Source: Flammeovirgaceae bacterium UBA7330 (GTDB lineage: Bacteria; Bacteroidota; Bacteroidia; Cytophagales; Cyclobacteriaceae). Taken from it: DNA of 64,000 nt. This document shows, in pieces, positions 53,649-63,044 of the stretch (within the stretch, counting starts at the first letter, position 1; every line of letters starts with the position of its first letter). The translations under genes were made by a program, and so were the position numbers. Under the pieces are notes generated by a model. It had not been told where the DNA came from, did not search any database, and saw nothing but the letters and a program-made list of their open reading frames with translations. The stretch is from positions 310,001-374,000 of the forward strand of contig DKPQ01000005.1 in assembly GCA_002471275.1 (NCBI GenBank), in the 5' to 3' direction.

Positions 53649-55912
53649 CAGAAGATGGCTTCTTCCTCAACTACATCATAGGTTATGGTATCTTGAGGTT
53701 GAGTGCCAGCATCATACTTACTGCAATCCAACTCTACAGAGATAGGCTTTACAGGTTTTGGGAATGGCCCTTTGGTATACCCCAGTGTTGGGTCTGCATA
53801 GACCTGCTGCATGAATTTGTCCCAAATGGGCATGGCCGTTCTGGCCCCCTGGCCAAGCGCCCAGTATTCAAATCGGATACTTCGCTCTTCACCACCAACC
53901 CATGCTCCTGCAGCCAGATCTTTGGTCACTCCCATAAACCATCCGTCAGAAGCGTTTTGGGTCGTTCCTGTTTTAGCACCAATTTCATTTCCGCTCTTTA
54001 CTGCAGCACTCAAACCATGTGCAGTACCACCGACTTCTTCTGTAGTCCCTTTGAGCATGTGAAGCATGATATATGCTGTCTCTTCATTGATAGCTTCTCG
54101 CTTTTCAGGGACAAACTGTTGAATCACGTTACCATTTTGATCTTCTATCCTTTCTAGGAATGTTGGGATCGTATGAGTTCCTTTGTTGACGAATGTAGAA
54201 TATGCCCCTACCATTTCGTAAACTGAAACGTCTCCACCGGCTCCAAGTCCCATGGCAGGAACAGCGGCCAATTCACTTTCTATACCCATCCGTCGGGCAT
54301 ACTCTTTAATGGTACTTGGTTGAAGCTGTCGCATCATCACCGCAGTGATACTGTTGACAGACCTGGCCATAGCCTGCCTGATGGTCATCACCTCACCGGA
54401 ATACTTTCCATTGGAGTTTTGAGGGGTCCATGGCTCGCCATTGTTAGACAGTGAAACCGGCACGTCAGCCAATGGGAAGCAAGGGGAATACCCGTTGTCA
54501 ATGGCTACAGTATAAACAAAGGGTTTAAAAGTAGACCCCGGTTGTCTTTTACTATACATGACGTGGTCATACTTGAAATATTTATGATCTATTCCTCCTA
54601 CCCAGGCTTTGATTTGGCCACTTTTTGGATCCATGGCCATAAATCCTGTTTGTAGGAATCCTTTAAAGTATCTCAGTGAGTCATAGACATTGAATAGTGT
54701 ATCAATCTCACCATCCCAGGAAAATACCCGCATGGGACGTTTCTCACGAAGTTTTATTTTTACTGAATCACTTGATTTGCCATATTTCTCTACCAGAAAC
54801 TGGTAATAGTCCGTCTTCTTGACGGCATTATCCAGGAAGTCTGGAATTTCTCTTCCTTCCTCATCAATCCAGGGTGCACGATTTCCAAGGTGCTCATTGA
54901 AGACTTGTTGAAGCGTATCCATGTGCTCTCTCACTGCATTTTCTGCATAGATTTGCATCCTGCTATCAATGGTGGTGTAGATTTTAAGACCATCGCCCCA
55001 TAAGTCCAGACCCCTTTCTTTGGTCCATGACATCAGGTAATTACCCAGGACGGTACGGAAGTAAGTTGCTATCCCTTCATTATGGCTTTCTACTTTATAA
55101 TTCAATCCGAAATCTGAGACTTTCAGAGAATCAAATGCTTCTTTGTCAATAAGCCCATACTTGTGGACATTGTAAAGCACTTCGGTACGTTTTGCCTCGG
55201 CATTTTCCGGATTCAGAATAGGGCTATAGCGGGTTTGTGCATTTAGCGCTCCTACCAACAAAGCAGATTCCTTATAATTTAGTTGAGAGGGGAGCTTGTT
55301 GAAAAATGTCTGAGCTGCAACTTTGATCCCAAAGGCATTGCTACCAAATGGAACCGTATTAAGGTACATGGCAAGAATTTCCTCTTTGGTATAAGATTGC
55401 TCTAATTGCATAGAGATGATATACTCCTTTAGCTTGGTGATAACCTGACCCACAGCTGGGTATTTGTAGAGCGACCCTTTGTTCTCCGTTTCAGTTCGGA
55501 ACAGGTTTTCTGCCAGCTGCATGGTAATGGTACTACCACCTCCGGAATACAGGGAAGTCACCCTACCAATAATAGCTCTGATCAATCCACGTAGATCAAT
55601 CCCGGGATGTTCCTTAAACCGGATATCTTCAGTGACCAGCAGCGTGTTCACCATTTCTGGCGACAACTCCTCAAAGGTGACCGGGGTTCTGTTGGTTCGG
55701 TAATATTTCCCCAGGGAAACACCATCTGCACTGATTATTTCAGATGAGAGCTCAGGATCTGGTCTTTCAAGTGCCTGAAGACTTGGCAGTCCTCCGAATA
55801 AACCATTGAAATCTGTTTTTACTGCGTAAAACAACAAAGGGACGGAGATTACTCCAAATAGGAAAATGGCCCATATTAGAATAACAATTGTCCTTACTAG
55901 TCTTTTATTCAT
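53648..55912 (-). CDS. Class A penicillin-binding protein (PBP1A-like)
   Basis: 754 residues. N-terminal membrane anchor (TIVILIWAIFLFGVISVPLL). GT51 glycosyltransferase domain with catalytic Glu95 (LLVTEDIRFKEHPGID) and GGSTITMQLAENLFR. Transpeptidase motifs: QPGSTFKPFVY with the catalytic serine around residue 460, SVNS nearby, and KTGTTQ around residue 645. It polymerises and cross-links peptidoglycan. Follows porW by 7 nt and overlaps uvrC by one base, so it is co-transcribed with both. Confidence 0.96.
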   Translation of the reverse strand: MNKRLVRTIVILIWAIFLFGVISVPLLFYAVKTDFNGLFGGLPSLQALERPDPELSSEIISADGVSLGKYYRTNRTPVTFEELSPEMVNTLLVTEDIRFKEHPGIDLRGLIRAIIGRVTSLYSGGGSTITMQLAENLFRTETENKGSLYKYPAVGQVITKLKEYIISMQLEQSYTKEEILAMYLNTVPFGSNAFGIKVAAQTFFNKLPSQLNYKESALLVGALNAQTRYSPILNPENAEAKRTEVLYNVHKYGLIDKEAFDSLKVSDFGLNYKVESHNEGIATYFRTVLGNYLMSWTKERGLDLWGDGLKIYTTIDSRMQIYAENAVREHMDTLQQVFNEHLGNRAPWIDEEGREIPDFLDNAVKKTDYYQFLVEKYGKSSDSVKIKLREKRPMRVFSWDGEIDTLFNVYDSLRYFKGFLQTGFMAMDPKSGQIKAWVGGIDHKYFKYDHVMYSKRQPGSTFKPFVYTVAIDNGYSPCFPLADVPVSLSNNGEPWTPQNSNGKYSGEVMTIRQAMARSVNSITAVMMRQLQPSTIKEYARRMGIESELAAVPAMGLGAGGDVSVYEMVGAYSTFVNKGTHTIPTFLERIEDQNGNVIQQFVPEKREAINEETAYIMLHMLKGTTEEVGGTAHGLSAAVKSGNEIGAKTGTTQNASDGWFMGVTKDLAAGAWVGGEERSIRFEYWALGQGARTAMPIWDKFMQQVYADPTLGYTKGPFPKPVKPISVELDCSKYDAGTQPQDTITYDVVEEEAIF

Positions 55913-55919
55913 TTAACCT

Positions 55920-58469
55920 TCAATAATTTTTTTCAAAAAAGTTCAGGTAGGCGTCAAGATCTTTTGTTTGGTAAAATACGTCAAAATTATCTTCACTGAT
56001 GGCCAAATAGTAGAAAGTTTCTCCTTTATATGTTTCTGACAGGGTCAACTCAGCGTTCATCTTTTGTACAAATTTGGAGGCGCTTCCTTTGCCCGGAAAC
56101 TCATTGACCATGACCATCGCATTTTTTTCGTCTAGAATGAGATTCCCTGTTTTCAATGCAAAACTATTGTCCTTTATAAATTTATCAATTTCTGATGGGA
56201 TGGATTCTGCAAGACTGCTTTTGTTTGCATAAACGATCAGTGAATAGTGCTTCTGATTTAAATTATCACTGAATTTTGCTTTACTGCTGCTAAATAGCTT
56301 GATCTGATAATCTTCCGAATGTTTGGCCAGTTGCTGAGCATAAGGCTTAAGCTCACTTTCGGAATAATCCTTCATGAAATTGTTTAGTTCGTATTGATAT
56401 CGGTATTGCCCGTCAAGGATTCCGGTGCACATGATTTGAAGTAGTTTCAAATTATCACTGAAGTCATTGTCTGGGTGAAGTATGAGGGCGCTGTCCAGTT
56501 TCTTTTGTGCTTCTTTTACCAATCCATTCGCGTACATTCTGTAAGCATCGTTATAGATTATTTTCAGCTCTTCGGTGAGCGCATGACTTTCCTCTGTATA
56601 ATTCGGATTGTCAACCAACCTGGCATAGATGGTCTCGGGGTATTCTGCTTTGAGCTGGTTTGCTCTCTCGGTCGATTTATCCGAATCGAACGTTTTATAG
56701 AGTAGATAAAGTTGATACAGTATCTCAGGACGATAGGTTGACTTCGGGAATCTCAGGTTGAGCTGCTCAAAAGTGGTGATCGCATTTTCTTTTTCTTCCA
56801 GCTTGAAATTGTAGATGAAACCAAGCTTGTACAATGCCTCTTCAATTTGGTTTCTAAGTACTTCCTTTTGTGCGTCTTCAAAAGGAACCTTGGATACCAT
56901 GCTGGCTACTTCACCGTCGCTGCTTCTTTCTTCATCTTCTTCCTGCACTTTCTGGAGGGTTCCTACTTTATTTGGGGTATTAGAAGCTATGGGCCCGGTG
57001 GTCTTATTGCTTCTTCTCCAATCATCTTCGAGTGGCCGAGACCCCCAAATTCGTTTAAATTCCGAAGCACCTCTGCCCAAAGTAGTCGGATTATAGAAGT
57101 ACCATTTGGCTCCCTGGGTCACACCCGGCTGAATAAGTCCCACATTTTCCTGATCAAACGCTGTGCGGACCCTGGATTGGCGTTTCGCTTCTTTCTTACG
57201 ATCCTCTTCCTGCTGCTTTGCCTTCTCCTCAACGATAGAAGTGGCCAATGCGAGTACAGAGTCTTTGGGTAGATTGGAGAGTACCAGGAGGCTGTCGTTT
57301 TCCCGGATGGTGAGTACCTGAACCACAAAGTCATCCAGTATTTCCTGTCGTTGCCTGATCTTTTCAAATCCCTCTTCATCCTTAGGCATCACACTCACAG
57401 TACTGTCGTAATAGGCTTGTGCCAGTTCAAACTGCTTGAGGCTGTCGTAATAAATCTGTCCGAGCTTTAGGTACGCATATCCTTTCTGACGCTGATTTTG
57501 CACACTGTTTTGAATCGACATCTTATACAAGTCAATGGCTTCATTCAGATTTCCCTGCTTCAGCTCAAAGTTTGCCATTTCATAATAGATCTTGTCTTTG
57601 TACTCCGTGTTTTTGGTGTCTTTCAGCAGTTTCCTGAAGTATTTTCTCACCTTCCTGATGTCTCCGGAACTGGTAAGTTCGGTCACCTGGGCCATGTTGA
57701 GCTTCGTATAGAAGGAAAGCTCATAATCTGGATTGTTCTTCAGGGATCTCTCATAATAATGATAGGCCTCTGCATCGAATCCCAACTCCTGGTATACCTG
57801 ACCGATAATAAACTCTACCCTGGCAGTCTCAGAATAGGATGTCATCAGCTCCTCAGCTTTTACCAGGTTTTGCACCATCAGATTTTTATCATTTCTTTTT
57901 TGGTAGAGATAGGCCCTGCAGAGGTAGAGATCCTGTAAGTTCTTGTTATTGAGTTTTTCCTTGCTCAAATAGTCCGAGACAGCAATGGCATTGTTGAATT
58001 CGCCATACTCAACAAACGTCTTTAGCAATTGGATCAATGCCTTGTGGCGTTCATGCTTATCCTTGCTGTGTTTGTTTACATATTTAAAGGTTTCGATGGC
58101 ATCCGGGAATTCCACAGAGTAATATCTGGCCTTGCCTACCAGCACATAGGCGTCGTCTTCCCATTTAGAGTCGGGGTGTCGCTGGATGGAGATGGAAGCT
58201 TTTTCGATACAATCTTTGATTTCGGTCTCAAGCGCTTTGGCATCCGTGGTATCAAACTGTGGGTAAATAGGAAGGACCTTGTTGTAGTTCCACTCATACC
58301 TGTCGTGTATAGCAGTTTCAATTTCCTTCATGCGCTCCTTGGCGATAAAGTAGGAATTGAAATGAGCCGTGAGATCATTGTAACCTGTGCTGAGCGGGTT
58401 GTCCAGGTTAGCGCATGCAAAGAAGAAGATCAATAGACCACTAAATATGTATGATGCGTATCTTTTCAA
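55920..58469 (-). CDS. PorW/SprE-like TPR lipoprotein of the T9SS
   Basis: 849 residues. Lipoprotein signal (IFSGLLIFFFAC, Cys19), then NPLSTGYNDLTAHFNSYFIA and WEDDAYVLVGKARYYSVEFP with TPR-type helical repeats (KGYAYLKLGQIYYDSLKQFE; YRPEILYQLYLLYKTFDSDK). Opening motifs match PorW/SprE, a periplasmic lipoprotein that bridges the T9SS translocon and attachment complex. Charged low-complexity linker near 410-430 (EEKAKQQEEDRKKEAKRQSR). Heads an operon with PBP1A and uvrC; a -7 box lies 54 nt upstream. Confidence 0.88.
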   Translation of the reverse strand: MKRYASYIFSGLLIFFFACANLDNPLSTGYNDLTAHFNSYFIAKERMKEIETAIHDRYEWNYNKVLPIYPQFDTTDAKALETEIKDCIEKASISIQRHPDSKWEDDAYVLVGKARYYSVEFPDAIETFKYVNKHSKDKHERHKALIQLLKTFVEYGEFNNAIAVSDYLSKEKLNNKNLQDLYLCRAYLYQKRNDKNLMVQNLVKAEELMTSYSETARVEFIIGQVYQELGFDAEAYHYYERSLKNNPDYELSFYTKLNMAQVTELTSSGDIRKVRKYFRKLLKDTKNTEYKDKIYYEMANFELKQGNLNEAIDLYKMSIQNSVQNQRQKGYAYLKLGQIYYDSLKQFELAQAYYDSTVSVMPKDEEGFEKIRQRQEILDDFVVQVLTIRENDSLLVLSNLPKDSVLALATSIVEEKAKQQEEDRKKEAKRQSRVRTAFDQENVGLIQPGVTQGAKWYFYNPTTLGRGASEFKRIWGSRPLEDDWRRSNKTTGPIASNTPNKVGTLQKVQEEDEERSSDGEVASMVSKVPFEDAQKEVLRNQIEEALYKLGFIYNFKLEEKENAITTFEQLNLRFPKSTYRPEILYQLYLLYKTFDSDKSTERANQLKAEYPETIYARLVDNPNYTEESHALTEELKIIYNDAYRMYANGLVKEAQKKLDSALILHPDNDFSDNLKLLQIMCTGILDGQYRYQYELNNFMKDYSESELKPYAQQLAKHSEDYQIKLFSSSKAKFSDNLNQKHYSLIVYANKSSLAESIPSEIDKFIKDNSFALKTGNLILDEKNAMVMVNEFPGKGSASKFVQKMNAELTLSETYKGETFYYLAISEDNFDVFYQTKDLDAYLNFFEKNY

Positions 58470-58522
58470 TGAAGACAGTTAAACTTTATATATCCTAGAA
58501 CGACCTGAAATCCTTAATCTTG

Positions 58523-58530
58523 CAAAGATA
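58523..58530 (-). promoter_or_regulatory. -7 box for the porW operon
   Basis: Minus strand TATCTTTG, exact TAnnTTTG followed by CA, 54 nt upstream of the porW start. Divergent from the box at 58597. Confidence 0.55.
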
Positions 58531-58596
58531 ATCAGGTTAGATTCAAAATGGATTTTGGAAATTATCCGGGTATTCATTTATACATCTGAATTCGGT

Positions 58597-58604
58597 TATC
58601 TTTG
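58597..58604 (+). promoter_or_regulatory. -7 box for the M23 peptidase gene
   Basis: TATCTTTG, exact TAnnTTTG, 21 nt before the GTG start at 58625. Could initiate the peptidase/bactofilin/ATP synthase run. Confidence 0.55.
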
Positions 58605-58624
58605 GCGCTAAAGAAAAGGGCATA

Positions 58625-59491
58625 GTGGCAGCAAGAAAAACATTATCCAACTGGCTTACTAACAGGTATCTGCTGATTATCCGTAATGAGGAGAATTTTG
58701 CAGAAAAGAAGACCATCAGTTTTACCTATGCCAAGGTAATCCTATTGATGGGGGTTGCTTTTTTGATCACCCTGTCGTTGGCCATTTACCTGGTTACATT
58801 TACACTCGAGCAATGGCTGGACCCCAGGTTTGTGCAATCACAGACCAATAGGCAGCTCCTGGCACTCACGATGAAAATCGATTCTCTCGAGCAGGAAATG
58901 ATCATCAAGGATCAATATGTGACCAATATTAAGAAAATTGTGAGTGGTGATACTGAGGGGTTTTCTTCACTGGAAGACATCACTGGGAATATTTCTATTG
59001 GTACTTCTGAAGTGGATCTCGAAGAAGATATCAAGCCAATCGATTCGCAAATCCGTGCTGAATTTGAGAATGAAGAACTCGGAGTATTAACTTTCCAAAC
59101 CAGGGAGAGTGGTGAATTTAGGGAATTGTATCTGTTTAGTCCTTTGGAAGGAATTGTTTCGGATGGCTTCAATCCAAAGACCAATCACTTTGGGACAGAC
59201 ATTGTGGCCAAAGAAAATGAACCGGTAAAATGTGTGGCTGACGGGGTAGTGGTTTTTTCATCCTGGACACTCGACAGTGGGTATGTTTTGGGAGTACAAC
59301 ACAGAGGAAATCTGATCTCAGTTTATAAGCACAATTCGGAATTATTAAAAAACGTTGGTAGTTTTGTCACCGGAGGGGAAATTATTGCTATCATTGGAAA
59401 TACCGGCGAATTGACCTCAGGGCCTCATTTGCATTTTGAATTGTGGCACAATGGCAATCCGGTAAACCCACAGGAATATGTGGCTTTTTGA
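58625..59491 (+). CDS. M23-family peptidoglycan peptidase
   Basis: 288 residues, GTG start. One transmembrane helix near 35-60 (VILLMGVAFLITLSLAIYLV), a coiled-coil stretch (LLALTMKIDSLEQEMIIKDQ), then an M23 domain with zinc ligands His188 and Asp192 (NHFGTDIVA) and the H-x-H pair His268/His270 (GPHLHFELWHNG). Likely a membrane-anchored cell-wall endopeptidase. Followed by a bactofilin gene, a pairing that in other bacteria controls cell shape. Confidence 0.93.
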   Translation: MAARKTLSNWLTNRYLLIIRNEENFAEKKTISFTYAKVILLMGVAFLITLSLAIYLVTFTLEQWLDPRFVQSQTNRQLLALTMKIDSLEQEMIIKDQYVTNIKKIVSGDTEGFSSLEDITGNISIGTSEVDLEEDIKPIDSQIRAEFENEELGVLTFQTRESGEFRELYLFSPLEGIVSDGFNPKTNHFGTDIVAKENEPVKCVADGVVVFSSWTLDSGYVLGVQHRGNLISVYKHNSELLKNVGSFVTGGEIIAIIGNTGELTSGPHLHFELWHNGNPVNPQEYVAF

Positions 59492-59591
59492 AAATGAATA
59501 GTGATTTGATCAGGCCGAAAATTACTGCTTGAACTACGGTAATTTGATTTAGCCAATAAAAGATAATCGTTAGACACTTGAATAGAGAGTT

Positions 59592-60011
59592 ATGTTAAAG
59601 AAACAAGACCCCAAAGTAATGGAGGAGCTGAGCAACTCCAGCAACATCATCGGAAAAGGAACAACCTTAGAAGGCAATATAGAGACCTTTGGAAATATAC
59701 GTGTTGAAGGAAAGGTGATAGGTAACATTAAGACCAAATCTAAAGTGGCACTAGGTCACTCTTCTTATGTAGAAGGGAGCGTGCTGGCACAAAATGCTGA
59801 GATCGCAGGGCACATTACGGGCTCGGTAGAAATCACTGAGGTATTGGTATTGAAAGCTTCATCAGTAGTAGAAGGAGACATCATCTCAAACAAATTGATT
59901 GTAGAATCCGGTGCCACCTTCAATGGAAAATGTAAAATGGGAGTAAAAAGCAAGGAGATAAACATTGGCCAGGAATCCGAAAGACAGCCACTCCTCCAGG
60001 CCCAGTCCTAA
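59592..60011 (+). CDS. Bactofilin
   Basis: 139 residues. Central beta-helical bactofilin domain (SNIIGKGTTLEGNIETFGNI; VEGKVIGNIKTKSKVALGHS; EIAGHITGSVEITEVLVLKA; VVEGDIISNKLIVESGATFN), with short disordered ends. Forms membrane-associated filaments. Directly follows the M23 peptidase and overlaps atpZ by 47 nt. Confidence 0.95.
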   Translation: MLKKQDPKVMEELSNSSNIIGKGTTLEGNIETFGNIRVEGKVIGNIKTKSKVALGHSSYVEGSVLAQNAEIAGHITGSVEITEVLVLKASSVVEGDIISNKLIVESGATFNGKCKMGVKSKEINIGQESERQPLLQAQS

Positions 60012-60207
60012 AAGAGACAATTCGTACGCCAGGTTTTCAGGGCTGGCCATTGAAGTTGCATCTTTTAATCTGCTCTGTATCTGGGGTGGTTATAAATTGA
60101 GTCAGCTCTATAGTCCGAGATCTCATTGGATTTTGATACTATCAGTATTCCTGGGCATGGCAGGAACCATCTGGTATTTGTTTAAGCGATTAATCAATAA
60201 GGATTGA
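59965..60207 (+). CDS. atpZ: AtpZ/AtpI-like small membrane protein
   Basis: 80 residues, TTG start. A hydrophilic N-terminus (MARNPKDSHSSRPSPKRD) precedes two transmembrane helices (LAIEVASFNLLCIWGGYKL; WILILSVFLGMAGTIWYLF), the AtpZ arrangement. An AAGGAGATAAAC Shine-Dalgarno stretch sits just before the TTG, stronger than is usual in this phylum. It overlaps the bactofilin 3' end and leads the ATP synthase operon; AtpZ/AtpI assist c-ring assembly or Mg/Ca transport. Confidence 0.88.
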   Translation: MARNPKDSHSSRPSPKRDNSYARFSGLAIEVASFNLLCIWGGYKLSQLYSPRSHWILILSVFLGMAGTIWYLFKRLINKD

Positions 60208-60572
60208 AGAAATACCTCGTTCCCTCCGTCATCATTTCTACTATTTTGTTACTGGCATACTATCTGATCAATGATTCATTGCTCAATGGGATGCTGCATG
60301 CACAATTTCACATTTTAGTGATCATCTTTTTTGCTCAGTCAGTGCCTGTGGCGTGGCTGATGCAAATGGCTCAAAAAGAAACGTCACAATTTCCTATATA
60401 TATAATAGGAGCAGTGGGATTTAGGATGATCACCAGTCTGATGGTGCTTACTATTTTCTATTTACTGAAAACACCTGATCTTTTCCCGTTCATGGTCCAA
60501 TTTTCAATCCTCTATTTGGTTTACTTAATATTTGAATTAATAGTGGTATTGGCTAACTTGCGGCGGAATTAA
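60204..60572 (+). CDS. Hypothetical membrane protein in the atp operon (AtpI-like position)
   Basis: 122 residues, TTG start overlapping the atpZ stop (TTGA). Four transmembrane helices: YLVPSVIISTILLLAYYLI, FHILVIIFFAQSVPVAWLM, IIGAVGFRMITSLMVLTIF and MVQFSILYLVYLIFELIVVL. It occupies the place of AtpI between AtpZ and subunit a but sequence similarity is not evident to me. Confidence 0.8.
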   Translation: MKKYLVPSVIISTILLLAYYLINDSLLNGMLHAQFHILVIIFFAQSVPVAWLMQMAQKETSQFPIYIIGAVGFRMITSLMVLTIFYLLKTPDLFPFMVQFSILYLVYLIFELIVVLANLRRN

Positions 60573-60590
60573 GGGATAGAACCTCAATTG

Positions 60591-61646
60591 ATGGATCGAA
60601 AGAAATTCTACACAAGATTTAAAGCATTGAAAATCAGCCTTTTGGCTGGTTTTGTATTTATCATCTCAACCGGATCACTAAAGGCAGCTGCTGACCCTGC
60701 CAGTGAAGGCGATCATGGCTCCTTCAATCCAGGCGCTTTGATAGACCATCACATCAAGGATTCTCATTCCTGGGAGATCACTCATGGAGTGACTGTACCT
60801 CTTCCCATCATCGTATATTCTGAGGAGAAAGGTCTTGATATTTTCATGTCCAGCAATTTTCAGAATGAACATCATGAGCCAGTGCCTTACAAAGGCTACG
60901 TGATGGATCATGATCACATTACATTAGAAGGAGGAGCTCACGTATTGGATTTTTCCATTACCAAGAACGTTCTCTTTTTGTTCATCAACTCGATCATCCT
61001 GATCTTGTTGTTTATGGCTGTTGCGAAAAGCTACAAGAAAGACCCGCTTAAAGCGCCAAAAGGTCTCCAGTCATTTTTTGAACCAATCATCATTTTTGTC
61101 AGAGATGACATTGTTAAGCCTAATATCGGGCCCAAGTATGAAAGGTATTTGCCTTACATGCTGACATTGTTTTTCTTCATTTGGTTTGGAAACATGCTGG
61201 GATTACTTCCAGGTGCTGCTAACCTTACCGGAAACATTGCAGTCACCATGGTATTGGCTGTTTTTAGCTGGGTCATCACCGTGTCTACGGGCAACAGGGC
61301 TTACTGGAGTCACATCTTTGATCCATTGGGAAGCTCCATGGGCTGGGGAGGAAAGTTTTTTCTTTATCTGATTCTGTGGCCCATTGAGATCATAGGAATT
61401 TTTACAAAGCCATTTTCACTGATGATTCGACTTTTTGCGAACATCACAGCTGGCCACGTAATCATATTGAGTATTTTAAGTCTCACCTTCATTGCTGAGA
61501 GCTTTGCGGTAGGTATCTTATCTGCTGTGTTTGCTACGGTGATGAATATGTTGGAGTTGTTTGTTGCAATTTTGCAGGCATATGTCTTCACCTTGTTGTC
61601 ATCCATGTATTTTGGAGAGGCAGTGCAGGAGGTAGAGCATCATTAA
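60591..61646 (+). CDS. atpB: ATP synthase F0 subunit a
   Basis: 351 residues, longer than E. coli subunit a because of an N-terminal extension: signal-like helix (LLAGFVFIISTGSLKAA) then a histidine-rich periplasmic part (DHGSFNPGALIDHHIKDSHS). The membrane core has KYERYLPYMLTLFFFIWFGN and the essential arginine helix SLMIRLFANITAGHVIIL, ending FTLLSSMYFGEAV. It forms the proton channel with the c-ring. A TTG at 60588 is in frame; ATG 60591 is used. Confidence 0.95.
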   Translation: MDRKKFYTRFKALKISLLAGFVFIISTGSLKAAADPASEGDHGSFNPGALIDHHIKDSHSWEITHGVTVPLPIIVYSEEKGLDIFMSSNFQNEHHEPVPYKGYVMDHDHITLEGGAHVLDFSITKNVLFLFINSIILILLFMAVAKSYKKDPLKAPKGLQSFFEPIIIFVRDDIVKPNIGPKYERYLPYMLTLFFFIWFGNMLGLLPGAANLTGNIAVTMVLAVFSWVITVSTGNRAYWSHIFDPLGSSMGWGGKFFLYLILWPIEIIGIFTKPFSLMIRLFANITAGHVIILSILSLTFIAESFAVGILSAVFATVMNMLELFVAILQAYVFTLLSSMYFGEAVQEVEHH

Positions 61647-61661
61647 CGAGAATTTTTTTGA

Positions 61662-61895
<234 letters not shown>

Positions 61896-61907
61896 TTTAC
61901 CAAAAAG

Positions 61908-61945
61908 CCTGATCATGTTCACATTAGGTGTCATGGTCAGGTTTT
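61908..61945 (+). terminator. Hairpin between atpE and atpF
   Basis: Ten-base stem CCTGATCATG / CATGGTCAGG (one G-T wobble) with a 14-nt loop, followed by TTTTAATT. It resembles a partial terminator or a stability element that could raise subunit c expression over the downstream subunits; readthrough must occur because the operon continues. Confidence 0.55.
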
Positions 61946-61973
61946 AATTATTCAAAAACAAAACTGAAATACT

Positions 61974-62468
61974 GTGGATTTAGTAACCCCTGATATTGGA
62001 CTTATATTTTGGCAAACAGTTGTTTTCCTGATCGTGTTTGCCGTGTTGGCCGTCTTCGTATGGAAGCCTGTAGCCAGCGCATTGAAGACACGCGAAACAG
62101 CCATTGCTGATTCTCTCAAAGCAGCTGAGCTTGCTAAAGAGGAGATGGCGCAGATCAAAGAAGACAATGAATACCTGCTTCAGGAAGCCAGGATGGAAAG
62201 AGACAAGATGCTTAAGGAGGCATTGTCTACAGCGAATCAGATCAAAGAGGACGCCAGAGCTGAAACATCAGTAATTGCCGATAGGATGATTGCCGATGCA
62301 AAGAACGCCATTGAAGGAGAAAAGAAAGCAGCGCTTCAGGAGGTAAAAAGCCTGGTAGCATCTTTATCCCTGGATATTGCCGAGAAGTTGCTAAGAGAAA
62401 AACTAAGTGATGATAAGTCACAGAAAGATCTGATCGAAAAATTTCTGAAAGAAGTTAAAGTCAACTAA
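61974..62468 (+). CDS. atpF: ATP synthase F0 subunit b
   Basis: 164 residues, GTG start (MDLVTPDIGLIFWQTVVFLI). One N-terminal transmembrane helix and a long charged coiled coil (ETAIADSLKAAELAKEEMAQ; ANQIKEDARAETSVIADRMI) that forms the peripheral stalk. 2-nt gap to atpH. Confidence 0.95.
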   Translation: MDLVTPDIGLIFWQTVVFLIVFAVLAVFVWKPVASALKTRETAIADSLKAAELAKEEMAQIKEDNEYLLQEARMERDKMLKEALSTANQIKEDARAETSVIADRMIADAKNAIEGEKKAALQEVKSLVASLSLDIAEKLLREKLSDDKSQKDLIEKFLKEVKVN

Positions 62469-62470
62469 TC

Positions 62471-63016
62471 ATGTCAAATACAAGGCTTGCAGCAAGATAT
62501 GCTTCCCCTATTCTGGAACTTGCAGATCAGCAAGGTGTGCTGGAAGAGGTAAAGAATGACATGAAGTTATTTTTGGATCTATGTAAGTCCAATAGAGAAT
62601 TGGCATTGATGCTCAAAAGCCCCATCATTCCTCATCTGAAGAAGGCAGAGATCCTCAAAAAGATCTTTGATAAGAAAATGAATAAGCTTACGCTAACAGC
62701 GTTTGACGTTATATCAAGGAAAAACAGAGAGGCCGTACTTCCTCAGATAGCGCAGGTCTTTCTCGAGAAATACAATGTGAAGAAGGGAATTCAGGAGGTG
62801 AAGTTGACTACCGCAACGCCCCTTACTGATGAATTAAGAAAGAAATTTAGTGAGTTGGTCAAAAAGATCTCCAAAAAGGAGCCATTGATCATAGAAAAGG
62901 TAGATCCTGATGTGATAGGTGGATACTTATTAAAAATGGGAGATCAGCAGCTGGATGAATCAATCAGCGGTCATCTCAAAGAAATAGGATTAAAATTTAA
63001 AAACGAAACGATATAA
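62471..63016 (+). CDS. atpH: ATP synthase F1 subunit delta
   Basis: 181 residues. OSCP/delta family: N-terminal helices (RLAARYASPILELADQQGVL; KSPIIPHLKKAEILKKIFD), then VKLTTATPLTDELRKKFSEL and the C-terminal VDPDVIGGYLLKMGDQQLDE block. Joins the peripheral stalk to the F1 head. Confidence 0.95.
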   Translation: MSNTRLAARYASPILELADQQGVLEEVKNDMKLFLDLCKSNRELALMLKSPIIPHLKKAEILKKIFDKKMNKLTLTAFDVISRKNREAVLPQIAQVFLEKYNVKKGIQEVKLTTATPLTDELRKKFSELVKKISKKEPLIIEKVDPDVIGGYLLKMGDQQLDESISGHLKEIGLKFKNETI

Positions 63017-63044
63017 TCGCCTGTAAAGGCACAAATTCAAAACT

